Assembly (NCBI GenBank): GCA_036374835.1
Contig: DASUTB010000077.1
Span: 1 to 11,179 of the forward strand
Direction: 5' to 3'
Length of the DNA stretch: 11,179 nucleotides
Origin: DASUTB01 sp036374835
GTDB lineage: Bacteria > Actinomycetota > Actinomycetes > Jiangellales > Jiangellaceae
Shown here: positions 1-6,934 of the stretch, in pieces
Layout of the letters: every line of letters starts with the position of its first letter
Position numbering within the stretch: the first letter of the stretch is position 1
Translations under genes and position numbers: made by a program
Notes under the pieces: generated by a model
The model's input: the letters and a program-made list of their open reading frames with translations, nothing else
The model's database searches: none
Told to the model about the DNA's origin: nothing

Positions 1-54
1 CACCATGCATGCAAGCCTGTTGTGATGTCGCCACGGGTGGTGAACGTGATCGAA
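1..54. other. Short non-coding stretch after the sigma factor gene
   Basis: This stretch lies beyond the stop codon of the ECF sigma factor gene, at the window edge. I see no convincing terminator hairpin. Two minus-strand ATGs occur close to the edge (positions 10-8 and 6-4), but neither has a Shine-Dalgarno sequence in front of it, so I do not call another gene. Confidence 0.4.
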
Positions 55-1323
55 CTACAGGGTGGTGGCGCGGTGCTCGAGCAACTCGCGCTCGCGGTCG
101 TTCGAGGTGAGGGACGCGGCGCGGGCGAACTCATCGCGCGCCTCGCCGGTCCGGCCCAGACGGGTCAGCATCTCGGCGCGCACCACGGGAAGCAGGTGGT
201 AGTCCTTCACCGCCGGCAGGTCCGCCACGTCGTCGGCCAGCCGTAAGCCGGCCTCGGGGCCGAACGCCTCACCGAAGGCGACCGCACGGTTGACGGCCAC
301 GACCGGCGACGGCTGCACCTGGAGCAGCCTGGTGTACAGCGCGGCGATGCGCACCCAGTCGGTGTCGTCCGCCGTCGCAGCCCGTGCGTGGCATGCCGCG
401 ATCGCCGCCTGCAGGTGGTACGGCCCCGGGTCGCCGGTCAGCTCGCGCGCCCGATGAAGGGACGCCAGCCCGCGCCGGATCAACAGCCGGTCCCACGACG
501 CGCGGTTCTGTTCGGGCATCGGAACGAGCGCGCCGTCGGCATCGACGCGGGCTCGCATCCGGGACGCCTGCAGGTCGAGCAGTGCGGCCAGGCCGTGCAC
601 CTCCGGCTCATCCGGCATCAAAGCGGTGAGGCGCCGGGCGAGACGCTGGGCGTCTTCGCACAGCTGCGGCCGAATGAGATCCTCGCCCGCGGTCGCGGTG
701 TAGCCCTCGTTGAACATGAGATAGACGACCTCGAGCACATCGGCGAGGCGTTGCCCGAACTCGCCGGCCGCAGGAGCGTCGAACGTCACGTTCGCCCGCG
801 CCAGGTTGCGCTTGGCCCGCACGATCCGCTGCGCGATCGTGGACTCCCGCAGCAGGTACGCCCGCGCGATCTCCCCGGTCGTCAGCCCGGCGGCGAACTT
901 GAGCGTCAACGCGGTACGCGCTTCGACCGACAGCACCGGGTGGCACGCGGTGAACACGACGCGGAGCAGCTCGTCGCCGATGTCGTCGTCGAGCTCCGCG
1001 TCGGCTTCGGCGATGCCACCGTCGCCGTGCAGCGACGGTTCGAGTTCAACCGCGAGCTGCGCGTACTTGTCCCGCAGACTCTGCTCGCGCCGGATCCGGT
1101 CGATCGCACGCCGCTTGGCGGTCACCATCAGCCAGGCCGCCGGCTTGTCCGGGACGCCGGACTCCGGCCACTGCTCCAGCGCGCTTACGGCCGCATCCGA
1201 GGCGAGCTCCTCAGCGAGGCCGACGTCGTTCACGGTACGGGCGAGCACTGCGATGATCTTTGCGGACTCCATCCGCCAGATCGCCTCGACCGTGGCGTGA
1301 ACGTCGCCGGCCGCCCCTGTCAT
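55..1323 (-). CDS. ECF42-type RNA polymerase sigma factor with C-terminal extension
   Basis: A 422-residue sigma-70 family factor of the extracytoplasmic-function (ECF) type, predicted to direct core RNA polymerase to a small promoter set. Region 2 spans about residues 12-80 (ending AKRRAIDRIRRE). Region 4, with its helix-turn-helix, spans about 120-174 (LTTGEIARAYLLRESTIAQR). Ordinary ECF factors end near residue 180-200. This one continues for about 240 more residues, with the YLMFNEGY motif (201-208), YHLQAAIAACHA (302-313) and NRAVA (345-349). That is the DUF6596/TPR-like extension typical of the ECF42 group, which has no classical membrane anti-sigma factor. The ATG lies 7 bases after the stop of the DGPF-protein gene, the usual ECF42 partner, so the two are probably one transcript. 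The sequence does not identify the signal sensed. Confidence 0.92.
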   Translation of the reverse strand: MTGAAGDVHATVEAIWRMESAKIIAVLARTVNDVGLAEELASDAAVSALEQWPESGVPDKPAAWLMVTAKRRAIDRIRREQSLRDKYAQLAVELEPSLHGDGGIAEADAELDDDIGDELLRVVFTACHPVLSVEARTALTLKFAAGLTTGEIARAYLLRESTIAQRIVRAKRNLARANVTFDAPAAGEFGQRLADVLEVVYLMFNEGYTATAGEDLIRPQLCEDAQRLARRLTALMPDEPEVHGLAALLDLQASRMRARVDADGALVPMPEQNRASWDRLLIRRGLASLHRARELTGDPGPYHLQAAIAACHARAATADDTDWVRIAALYTRLLQVQPSPVVAVNRAVAFGEAFGPEAGLRLADDVADLPAVKDYHLLPVVRAEMLTRLGRTGEARDEFARAASLTSNDRERELLEHRATTL

Positions 1324-1330
1324 GTGTCCT

Positions 1331-1690
1331 TCAGTCCTCTTCGATGCGGCGAACCTCGTGCGACACGGACAGGTTCGGCACGTGCTTCCTGTGCAGCTCG
1401 ATCGACTGCCTGGCGTATTCGACCGCCTCGGCGTGCGAGCGGACCTGCAGAATGAAGTACCCGCCGATCCACTCCTTCGCCTCCGAGAACGGACCGTCCA
1501 CGACCTTGACGTCGCCGTCGTTCAGGCTGACTCGGGTGGCTTTATCGAGCCGCTCGAGCCCGGCGGCGTCGACCAGGATGCCGTCCGCGGCCAGCTTCTC
1601 GACGAACGCACCCATGTCCGCGTACAGCTGTTCCGGAAAAATGCCCTCGTCGATCGGGCCCTCGTGGTTGACCGTGATGAGGTAACGCAT
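1331..1690 (-). CDS. DGPF/YCII-family protein, partner of the ECF42 sigma factor
   Basis: A 119-residue protein of the YCII-related (DGPF) family. The family hallmark is intact: VVDGPFSEAKEWIGGYFIL at residues 63-81, after an N-terminal MRYLITVNHE strand typical of the dimeric alpha-beta (ferredoxin-like) fold. No signal peptide or membrane segment is visible, so it should be cytoplasmic. The biochemical function of DGPF proteins is not settled. In actinobacteria and many other phyla they are encoded next to ECF42 sigma factors and are reported as main targets of them. The start is chosen by the family N-terminus and by an AGGAG Shine-Dalgarno sequence 7 bases upstream (1698-1702). An in-frame extension back to 2332 runs antisense-like through rsmB in another frame and is not credible. 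Confidence 0.92.
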   Translation of the reverse strand: MRYLITVNHEGPIDEGIFPEQLYADMGAFVEKLAADGILVDAAGLERLDKATRVSLNDGDVKVVDGPFSEAKEWIGGYFILQVRSHAEAVEYARQSIELHRKHVPNLSVSHEVRRIEED

Positions 1691-1732
1691 GGCCTTTCTC
1701 CTCTCATGCAGTGTCGGCCTCGTTACCCCTAC

Positions 1733-1759
1733 GTCGATCGGGGTACACGCGAATCGACA
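1733..1759 (-). promoter_or_regulatory. Candidate ECF42-dependent promoter of the DGPF-sigma unit
   Basis: Read on the minus strand, TGTCGA (1759-1754) is followed after exactly 17 bases by CGAC (1736-1733). As I recall the literature on Streptomyces ECF42 factors, their promoters carry TGTCGA at -35 and a CGA/TC-type element at -10. The site sits in the 86-base gap directly before the DGPF gene. It would give a start of transcription near 1726 and a leader of about 36 bases containing the Shine-Dalgarno sequence. The motif match is seen directly; its use by the sigma factor encoded downstream is inference. Confidence 0.6.
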
Positions 1760-1776
1760 CCCGCTCCGAGAAGAAT

Positions 1777-3216
1777 CTAACGGTCGCCGAGCAGGGCCAG
1801 ATACATCGCGTCGGTGCCGTGTCGGTGCGGCCACAGCTGGACGTCCGGCCCCGGGCCGAGTTCTGGGACGCCGGGAAGGCACTGACGTGCGTCGATGCGC
1901 TCGACGTCCGGACGGCCGCCCACGACCGACCGGGTCTCCGCCATGTGCGGCGAGCATGTCACGTACGCGACGACACCGCCCGGACGCACCACCGTGAGCG
2001 CGCTGTCCAGCAGTTCGGCCTGGAGCGTGTTGAGCGCAGGGACGTCGTCCGGCGCGCGCCGCCATCGCGCCTCCGGCCGCCGGCGCAACGCACCGAGCCC
2101 GGTACACGGCGCGTCGAGCAGCACGCGGTCGTACGAACCCGCATCCGGAATGTCGCTTCGCGCATCTCCAACAACGACCCGATGATCCCCCGGGTCTCCG
2201 GACAGCGCCTGCTCGACGAGGCGGGCGCGGTGCGGCGCGATCTCCATCGCGGTCAGCCGGGCGCCACGTTCGGTGGCGAGGCCCGCGAGCAGCGCGGCCT
2301 TGCCTCCGGGCCCAGCGCACATGTCGAGCCACTCGGCATCCGGTCCGTCGATCTGCGCCGCGGCCAGGGCGAGGGTGACGAGCTGGCTTCCTTCGTCCTG
2401 CACACCGGCGCGCTGTTCGCGGACCGCCGGCACGCCGGACGGATCCCCGTCACCGAGCGCCGCACCGTACGGCGAGTAGGCGGTCGCCGTCGCGCCCGCC
2501 TCGACCAGCTCGGCCACGGACGATCGGCCCGGTCGAGCGACGAGCGTTACCAGCGGCGGCACGTTGTTGGCGGCCAGCGCGTCGGCAAGTTCAGCGTGCA
2601 CAGGCGTGTCCGCACCGGCGCCGCCGGTTGACGACCGCTCCGGTGGCCGGCTCGACAGTGCGTCGTTCAGTGCTCGCACGATCCACACCGGGTGGGCATG
2701 CTCCAGCCCGAGGCGCTCGATCGGATCGGTCGAGGCGGCCGGTGCCAGCCGCTCGATCCACTCGGCGTAGTCCGCTGCGGAGACCTTGCGCAGCACGGCG
2801 TTGACGAACTTCGCGGGGCCGGCGCCGATCTGCGCCCGCGCCAGATCCACCGAGGTCGCCACCGCCGCATGCGGTGGTATGCGCGTCGCCAGAAGCTGGT
2901 GGGCGCCGAGGCGGAGCACGTCCTTGACCGGCGGGTCGACCGCATCGAGCGGCCGATTGACGCAGGCCGCCACGATGGCGTCGTACGTTCCGGTGCCGCG
3001 CAACGTCCCGTATGTCAGCTCGGTTGCCAGCGCGGCGTCGCGTCCGGTAAGGCCGCTCTCTCGGATCATGCCGGGCAGCGTGAGGTTCGCGTAGGCGTCG
3101 CGTTCGGCCACCGCACGCAGCACGCCGAACGCTACGCTGCGCGCCGGATCGTCGAGACGTCTCCCGTCCCGGGCACCGCGTCCCGTCCCCCGTCGCGCCC
3201 GTGCTGGACGACTCAT
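1777..3216 (-). CDS. rsmB: 16S rRNA (cytosine-5) methyltransferase RsmB/Sun
   Basis: A 479-residue SAM-dependent methyltransferase predicted to make m5C967 (E. coli numbering) in 16S rRNA. The N-terminal NusB-like RNA-binding domain covers about residues 24-160. The Rossmann methyltransferase domain covers about 265-479. The SAM-binding motif I is LDMCAGPGGK (297-306). Motif IV is LDAPCTGLGALRRRPEARW (367-385) with Cys371, and motif VI is VTCSPHMAET (419-428) with Cys421, expected to be the catalytic nucleophile. The C-terminal block LWPHRHGTDAMYLALL (461-476) is typical of actinobacterial members. A Ser/Gly/Pro-rich linker of about 25 residues (188-212) separates the domains. The ATG overlaps the fmt stop by 4 bases (ATGA), which argues for translational coupling and fixes the start. 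Both catalytic cysteines are present, so it looks functional. Confidence 0.95.
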   Translation of the reverse strand: MSRPARARRGTGRGARDGRRLDDPARSVAFGVLRAVAERDAYANLTLPGMIRESGLTGRDAALATELTYGTLRGTGTYDAIVAACVNRPLDAVDPPVKDVLRLGAHQLLATRIPPHAAVATSVDLARAQIGAGPAKFVNAVLRKVSAADYAEWIERLAPAASTDPIERLGLEHAHPVWIVRALNDALSSRPPERSSTGGAGADTPVHAELADALAANNVPPLVTLVARPGRSSVAELVEAGATATAYSPYGAALGDGDPSGVPAVREQRAGVQDEGSQLVTLALAAAQIDGPDAEWLDMCAGPGGKAALLAGLATERGARLTAMEIAPHRARLVEQALSGDPGDHRVVVGDARSDIPDAGSYDRVLLDAPCTGLGALRRRPEARWRRAPDDVPALNTLQAELLDSALTVVRPGGVVAYVTCSPHMAETRSVVGGRPDVERIDARQCLPGVPELGPGPDVQLWPHRHGTDAMYLALLGDR

Positions 3217-4142
3217 GTTCCGAGGCGCTCGCCCGGCTCGATCCGCACGCCGCGCGCCCAGTCCGCGGCCGGCATCGGCTTCTTACCCTGCGGCTGCACC
3301 TCGCCGAGCGCCACCGCATGGCTTCCGGTACCGACCCACACGCCGGACTTGGTCACCTCGAGCGCGCCGGGATCGAGGTGTTCAACCGCCGGGTCGAGTC
3401 TGACCGGCTTGAGCTTGAGCCGCTCGCCGCGGAACGTCGTCCACGCCCCGGGCGCTGGAGTGCAGGCGCGCACCAACCGGTCCACCCGCAACGCCGGCGC
3501 CGTCCAGTCGACGCGCGCGTCCTCGGCGGTGAGCTTGGGAGCCATCGTGACGCCGTCGGCCGGCTGCGGCTCCGCGCGCAGGGTTCCGGCCGCGATTCCG
3601 TCCAGCGTCGCCACCAGCAGATGAGCGCCGGACTCGGCGAGCCGCTCGAGCAGGTCACCGCTGGTGTCGGTGGGCCGGATCTCCTCGGTGACCATGCCGT
3701 AGATCGGCCCGGTGTCGAGTCCATCCTCCAGTTCGAACGTGCAGGCGCCGGTGACGTCGTCCCCCGCCAATACGGCGTGCTGCACCGGAGCGGCACCGCG
3801 CCAAGCCGGCAGCAGCGAGAAGTGCAGGTTCACCCAGCCGTGTTTCGGCACGGCCAGCGCGTCCGGCGGGATGAGGCCACCGTAGGCCACCACGGGAACG
3901 CAGTCCGGCGCGATCTCGGTGAGCCGCTCGAGGAATTCGGGATCGCGCGGCCGCGGCGGCTTGAGCAACTCGATACCCGCGTCGGCCGCCACCTCGGCAA
4001 CTGGGCTCGGCGCCAGCTTGCGGCCCCGCCCGGACCGCGCGTCCGGCCTGGTGAGCACGGCCACCACCTCATGGCTCGAGGAGAGGATCGCTTTCAGGGA
4101 CGGGACGGCGGTCTCCGGCGTTCCCGCGAACACTACGCGCAT
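3213..4142 (-). CDS. fmt: Methionyl-tRNA formyltransferase
   Basis: A 309-residue cytoplasmic enzyme that transfers a formyl group from 10-formyl-tetrahydrofolate to Met-tRNA(fMet), making the initiator tRNA. The catalytic N-terminal domain (about 1-200) starts with the family signature MRVVFAGTPETAVPSL. It carries the VNLHFSLLPAWRGAAPVQ block (104-121) with Asn105 and His107, and the loop GLDTGPIY with Asp143, the likely Asn-His-Asp catalytic set. The C-terminal OB-like tRNA-binding domain begins about residue 203 (KLTAEDARVDW) and includes RACTPAPGAW (225-234). The start is chosen because the family N-terminus begins here and a GAGGAGG Shine-Dalgarno sequence sits 3 bases upstream; the open frame extends 22 codons further without family resemblance. 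It lies 123 bases after def and overlaps rsmB by 4 bases. Confidence 0.96.
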   Translation of the reverse strand: MRVVFAGTPETAVPSLKAILSSSHEVVAVLTRPDARSGRGRKLAPSPVAEVAADAGIELLKPPRPRDPEFLERLTEIAPDCVPVVAYGGLIPPDALAVPKHGWVNLHFSLLPAWRGAAPVQHAVLAGDDVTGACTFELEDGLDTGPIYGMVTEEIRPTDTSGDLLERLAESGAHLLVATLDGIAAGTLRAEPQPADGVTMAPKLTAEDARVDWTAPALRVDRLVRACTPAPGAWTTFRGERLKLKPVRLDPAVEHLDPGALEVTKSGVWVGTGSHAVALGEVQPQGKKPMPAADWARGVRIEPGERLGT

Positions 4143-4265
4143 ACCCCTCCTCGACTCGCCGCCTATCCAACCACGTTCCCAGAATGACCACGTTAAGCAC
4201 TGAAACACCGGCCATACGTAGCGCCCAAGCCGCGCAAAGCCGGCAAAGCCGGGGCAACGGCTCGG
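4143..4265 (-). promoter_or_regulatory. def-fmt intergenic region with short repeats and a small hairpin
   Basis: This 123-base gap separates def from fmt. Next to the def stop codon a 5-bp stem is possible (4247-4251 with 4258-4262, loop of 6). Beside it the 9-mer CAAAGCCGG occurs twice in tandem on the plus strand (4235-4243 and 4244-4252), with a degenerate third copy just before. The stem is short and no clear U-tract follows on the minus strand, so termination is doubtful. No convincing -35/-10 pair for fmt was found. The last bases hold the fmt Shine-Dalgarno sequence. Confidence 0.35.
4235..4252. repeat. Tandem duplication of a 9-mer
   Basis: CAAAGCCGG is present twice, head to tail and without a spacer (4235-4243 and 4244-4252). 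The preceding ten bases CCAAGCCGCG resemble it. This is the only exact tandem repeat I noticed in a non-coding part of the window. It is too short to be called a repeat family and may be a slippage product. Confidence 0.6.
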
Positions 4266-4811
4266 CTAGAGTGCCCTGCCGAACGTCGGGTGCGGCGATT
4301 CCTTGATCTTCGGTACCGGGCCTCCGGACCACTCCGCCTCGCGGATCGCCTTCATCGCGGCTTTGCGGGACTGCTTGTCGAGCTTGTCGACGAACAGGAT
4401 GCCGTCGAGGTGGTCCGTCTCGTGCTGCAACGCCCGGGCAAGCAGTTCAGAGCCTTCGATCGTGATCGGTTCACCGTACTCGTTGAAACCGTTGGCGACG
4501 GTGTGCATCGCGCGGACACAGTCGAACTCGAGCTCCGGTATCGACAGGCAACCCTCCGGGCCGAACTGCTTCTCCTCAGACAGCTCGAGCTTCGGATTGA
4601 TCAGGTGACCTATCACGTCATCGACGTGGTAGGTGAACACGCGCAGCGACACACCGATCTGCGGCGCGGCCAGCCCGGCGCCATCCGCGTCCAGCATAGT
4701 GTCGGTCAGATCCGTGACCAGGCGGCGCAGTTCCTTGTCGAAGTCGGTGACCGGCTCGGCCTCGGTACGCAGGATAGGGTCGCCGAACAGTCGAATCGGG
4801 CGAATCGCCAC
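4266..4811 (-). CDS. def: Peptide deformylase
   Basis: A 181-residue metallo-hydrolase (usually Fe2+) that removes the N-formyl group from nascent proteins, the counterpart of the fmt product encoded next. All three family motifs are intact: GAGLAAPQ (44-51), EGCLS (86-90) with the metal-ligand Cys88, and HETDH (130-134) with metal ligands His130 and His134 and catalytic Glu131. The C-terminal tail (WSGGPVPKIKESPHPTFG) is of the actinobacterial type. The start is a GTG at 4811-4809: the family N-terminus (MAIRPIRLFGDP) begins there, with an AGAGGAG Shine-Dalgarno sequence 7 bases upstream. The frame stays open for 42 more codons to an ATG at 4937, but that would run through a hairpin and into sufT. 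It lies 82 bases after sufT and may be a separate transcription unit. Confidence 0.96.
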   Translation of the reverse strand: MAIRPIRLFGDPILRTEAEPVTDFDKELRRLVTDLTDTMLDADGAGLAAPQIGVSLRVFTYHVDDVIGHLINPKLELSEEKQFGPEGCLSIPELEFDCVRAMHTVANGFNEYGEPITIEGSELLARALQHETDHLDGILFVDKLDKQSRKAAMKAIREAEWSGGPVPKIKESPHPTFGRAL

Positions 4812-4818
4812 CGCTGGT

Positions 4819-4825
4819 CTCCTCT
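4819..4825 (-). promoter_or_regulatory. Ribosome binding site deciding the def GTG start
   Basis: On the minus strand AGAGGAG lies 7 bases before the GTG at 4811-4809. It selects this non-ATG start over the upstream in-frame ATG at 4937. It begins 8 bases after the base of the sufT-def hairpin, so folding of the hairpin would leave the site exposed. Confidence 0.8.
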
Positions 4826-4833
4826 TACAGAAT

Positions 4834-4883
4834 GTCCTGGGTGAAGTTGCTGCCCCTATAGCGACAGCATCTTCACCCAGGAC
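4834..4883 (-). terminator. Strong hairpin between sufT and def, candidate SUF operon terminator
   Basis: GTCCTGGGTGAAG (4834-4846) is the exact reverse complement of CTTCACCCAGGAC (4871-4883), a perfect 13-bp stem. After a single mismatch (4847/4870) five more pairs form (4848-4852 with 4865-4869), leaving a 12-base loop. The hairpin starts 10 bases after the sufT stop and ends 8 bases before the def Shine-Dalgarno sequence. No U-tract follows, so a U-less actinobacterial terminator, an RNA-stabilising or processing element, or a regulatory leader for def are all possible. The structure is certain; the role is inferred. Confidence 0.7.
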
Positions 4884-4893
4884 CCTCGGACGG

Positions 4894-5217
4894 TTATACG
4901 TTGAAGCCGATGGCGCGAAGTTGCTCGCGTCCCTCATCGGTGATTTTGTCCGGACCCCACGGCGGCATCCAGACCCAGTTGATCTTGAATTCGGACACCA
5001 GGCCGTCCAGCGCCATCGATGTCTGGTCCTCGATGACGTCGGTCAGCGGGCACGCCGCACTCGTGAGCGTCATGTCGATGGTGGCGACGCCGGACTCGTC
5101 GATGTCGATGCCGTACACCAGGCCCAGATCCACAACGTTGATGCCCAGCTCGGGGTCGACGACGTCGCGCATCGCCTCGGTCAGATCTTCGACAGTTGTC
5201 GTCGTCGGCATGTTCAT
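4894..5217 (-). CDS. sufT: SufT, MIP18/DUF59-family Fe-S maturation factor
   Basis: A 107-residue cytoplasmic protein of the MIP18 (DUF59) family. Such proteins assist maturation of Fe-S proteins, and SufT is the form found in SUF operons. The family blocks are clear: VVDPELGINVVDLGLVYGI (19-37), MTLTSAACPLTD (49-60) with the conserved Cys56, and WMPPWGPDKITDEGREQLRA near the C-terminus. The start ATG at 5217-5215 overlaps the sufU stop by 4 bases (ATGA) and has a GAAGGAG Shine-Dalgarno sequence 5 bases away. A second ATG two codons later is less well spaced. It is the last SUF gene, followed by the 4834-4883 hairpin. Its exact biochemical step is not fixed by the sequence. Confidence 0.93.
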   Translation of the reverse strand: MNMPTTTTVEDLTEAMRDVVDPELGINVVDLGLVYGIDIDESGVATIDMTLTSAACPLTDVIEDQTSMALDGLVSEFKINWVWMPPWGPDKITDEGREQLRAIGFNV

Positions 5218-5669
5218 ATGTTCTCCTTCGACAGTTCCAGCGCACCGGCGCGGACCAGCGCATCCTTGAACGCCATCCAACCCAGCAGCGCACACTTCAC
5301 CCGGGCCGGATACTTCGCGACACCGGCGAACGCGATGCCGTCGCCGAGCACGTCCTCGTCCGGCTCGATCTCGCCGCGCCCGTGCATCAGCTCGGAGAAC
5401 GCGGCTTCAGCCGCAAGCGCGTCGGTGATCGACTGTCCCGACACCAGCTCGTGCATCACACTCGCCGACGCCTGGCTGATGGAGCAGCCCTGACCGTCGT
5501 ACGACACGTCCTCGACCTTGTCGCCGGAGACGCGGACACGGACGGTCAGCTCGTCACCGCATGTCGGGTTGACGTGGTACGCCGCACCGTCGAACGGTTC
5601 CCGAAGTCCGCGTCCGACCGGGTTCTTGTAGTGATCCAGGATGATCTCCTGGTACAGCGATTCGCTCAC
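5214..5669 (-). CDS. sufU: SufU, zinc-dependent sulfurtransferase/scaffold protein
   Basis: A 151-residue IscU-like protein. In Gram-positive and actinobacterial SUF systems, SufU accepts persulfide sulfur from SufS and passes it to the SufBCD scaffold. Typical blocks are IILDHYKNPVGRG (9-21), NPTCGDE (34-40) with Cys37 and Asp39, DGQGCSISQASAS (58-70) with Cys62, and RVKCALLGWMAF (123-134) with Cys126. Cys37, Cys62, Cys126 and Asp39 match the zinc and sulfur-acceptor set of the family. The roughly 18-residue insertion before the last cysteine that marks SufU rather than IscU is present (about 98-118). The gene starts with GTG at 5669-5667, overlapping the sufS stop by 4 bases (GTGA). It overlaps sufT at its other end, so the three genes are tightly coupled. 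Confidence 0.95.
   Translation of the reverse strand: MSESLYQEIILDHYKNPVGRGLREPFDGAAYHVNPTCGDELTVRVRVSGDKVEDVSYDGQGCSISQASASVMHELVSGQSITDALAAEAAFSELMHGRGEIEPDEDVLGDGIAFAGVAKYPARVKCALLGWMAFKDALVRAGALELSKENI
5223..5229 (-). promoter_or_regulatory. Ribosome binding site deciding the sufT start
   Basis: GAAGGAG on the minus strand lies within the last codons of sufU, 5 bases before the ATG at 5217-5215 and 11 before the second ATG at 5211-5209. The spacing supports the first ATG, which forms the ATGA overlap with the sufU stop. Confidence 0.75.
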
Positions 5670-6922
5670 CGGAACACCCTCTTCACCTGCTCCAGCCCCT
5701 CGGCCAGCGCGTCGATCTCTGCATCGGTCGTGTACAGATAGAACGACGCTCGGGTGGTCGCAGGAATTCCATAGCGGACGCAGACCGGGCGCGCGCAGTG
5801 GTGGCCGACCCGCACAGCGATACCCTGCTCGTCCAACACCTGGCCGACGTCGTGCGGGTGGACGCCGTCGAACGTGAACGACACGGTGCCGCCACGGTCG
5901 ACCGGTGCGTCCGGGCCGATGAACGTCAGTCCGTCCACTGCCGCGAGGCGTTCCAGGGCGTACCGGGTGAGCGCCTGCTCATGGGCGTGGATCGTCGCCA
6001 TGCCGATACCGGACAGGTAGTCGACGGCGGCACCGAGCCCGACGGCCTGCGCGATCGGCGGCGTGCCCGCCTCGAACTTGTGCGGCGGCGCGGCGAAGGT
6101 CGAGCCCTCCATCGCAACCGTCTCGATCATCTCCCCGCCACCGAGGAACGGTGGCAGCGCGTCCAGCAGCTCCGGTCGTGCCCACAACACGCCGATGCCG
6201 GTCGGCCCGCACATCTTGTGACCGGTGAACGCCATGAAGTCCGCCCCCAGGTCCGCCACCGACACCGGCTGGTGCGGCACCGACTGGGACGCGTCCAGCA
6301 TCACCATGGCACCGACTGCGCGGGCCCGCGCCACTATGGCCGAGACCGGGTTGACGGTGCCGAGGATGTTCGACTGATGCACCAGTGAGACGATCTTCGT
6401 CCGCGGGGTGATGAGCTCGTCGATGTTCGAGACGTCGAGCCGGCCGTCGTCGGTCAGCCCGAACCAGCACAGCGTCGCGCCGGTGCGCCGGCACGCCAGC
6501 TGCCACGGCACGATGTTGGAGTGGTGCTCCATCTCGGTGATGACGACCTCGTCACCGGGGCCGAGCCGGAACCGCGGATCGTCGGCCAGTCCGGACGCCA
6601 GGGAGTTGGCGACCAGGTTCAGCGCCTCGGACGCGTTCTTGGTGAACACGATCTCGCTCGGCGACCCGGCGCCGACGAAAGCCGCGACCTTGGCCCGCGC
6701 ACCCTCGTAAGCCGCGGTCGCCTCCTCGCCGAGCTGATGCACCGCCCGAGCGACGTTGGCGTTGTGCCGCTCGTAGTGCTCGACGACCGCATCCAGGACG
6801 GCGCGCGGCTTCTGCGAGGTGTTCGCCGAGTCGAGGTAGACAAGCGGACGATCGCCGGCAAGGCGCCGCTCCAGGATCGGGAAGTCCTTACGAACCCGAT
6901 CGACGTCGAACGTGCCTGCCAT
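5666..6922 (-). CDS. sufS: SufS, group II cysteine desulfurase
   Basis: A 418-residue PLP enzyme that splits L-cysteine to alanine and an enzyme-bound persulfide, the sulfur source for Fe-S assembly. It is an aminotransferase class V fold. Key features are EMEHHSNIVPWQ (130-141) with the His pair over the cofactor, LDASQSVPH (209-217) with Asp210 and Gln213, TGHKMCGPTGIGVLW (233-247) with the PLP Schiff-base Lys236, and RVGHHCARP (371-379) with the catalytic Cys376. The RASFYLYTT block follows (391-399). The length is normal for SufS. The ATG at 6922-6920 lies 12 bases after the sufC stop behind a GA/GG-rich Shine-Dalgarno region. The 3' end overlaps sufU, its sulfur acceptor. All catalytic residues are present. 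Confidence 0.97.
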   Translation of the reverse strand: MAGTFDVDRVRKDFPILERRLAGDRPLVYLDSANTSQKPRAVLDAVVEHYERHNANVARAVHQLGEEATAAYEGARAKVAAFVGAGSPSEIVFTKNASEALNLVANSLASGLADDPRFRLGPGDEVVITEMEHHSNIVPWQLACRRTGATLCWFGLTDDGRLDVSNIDELITPRTKIVSLVHQSNILGTVNPVSAIVARARAVGAMVMLDASQSVPHQPVSVADLGADFMAFTGHKMCGPTGIGVLWARPELLDALPPFLGGGEMIETVAMEGSTFAAPPHKFEAGTPPIAQAVGLGAAVDYLSGIGMATIHAHEQALTRYALERLAAVDGLTFIGPDAPVDRGGTVSFTFDGVHPHDVGQVLDEQGIAVRVGHHCARPVCVRYGIPATTRASFYLYTTDAEIDALAEGLEQVKRVFR

Positions 6923-6934
6923 GATGCCTACCCC

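Noticed and set aside
388..1455. Plus-strand open frame of 355 codons opposite the sigma factor
   Set aside because: It is a shadow of the ECF42 gene, with biased composition and no recognisable domain. Similar long plus-strand frames at 2692-3624, 3201-4187 and 6521-7774 are rejected for the same reason.
4143..4185. GGAAC motif before fmt as an ECF (SigE-like) promoter
   Set aside because: GGAAC is present on the minus strand, but the element 16 bases later is CGAG, not the CGTT-like -10 expected, so the match is no better than chance.
4143..4208. N-terminal extension of fmt by 22 codons
   Set aside because: The family N-terminus MRVVFAGTPE starts at 4142 with a strong Shine-Dalgarno sequence in front of it; the extension has no counterpart in the family.
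4812..4937. N-terminal extension of def to an upstream ATG
   Set aside because: The extra 42 codons do not resemble deformylases, would run through the hairpin and into sufT, and are bypassed by a well-spaced Shine-Dalgarno sequence before the GTG at 4811.
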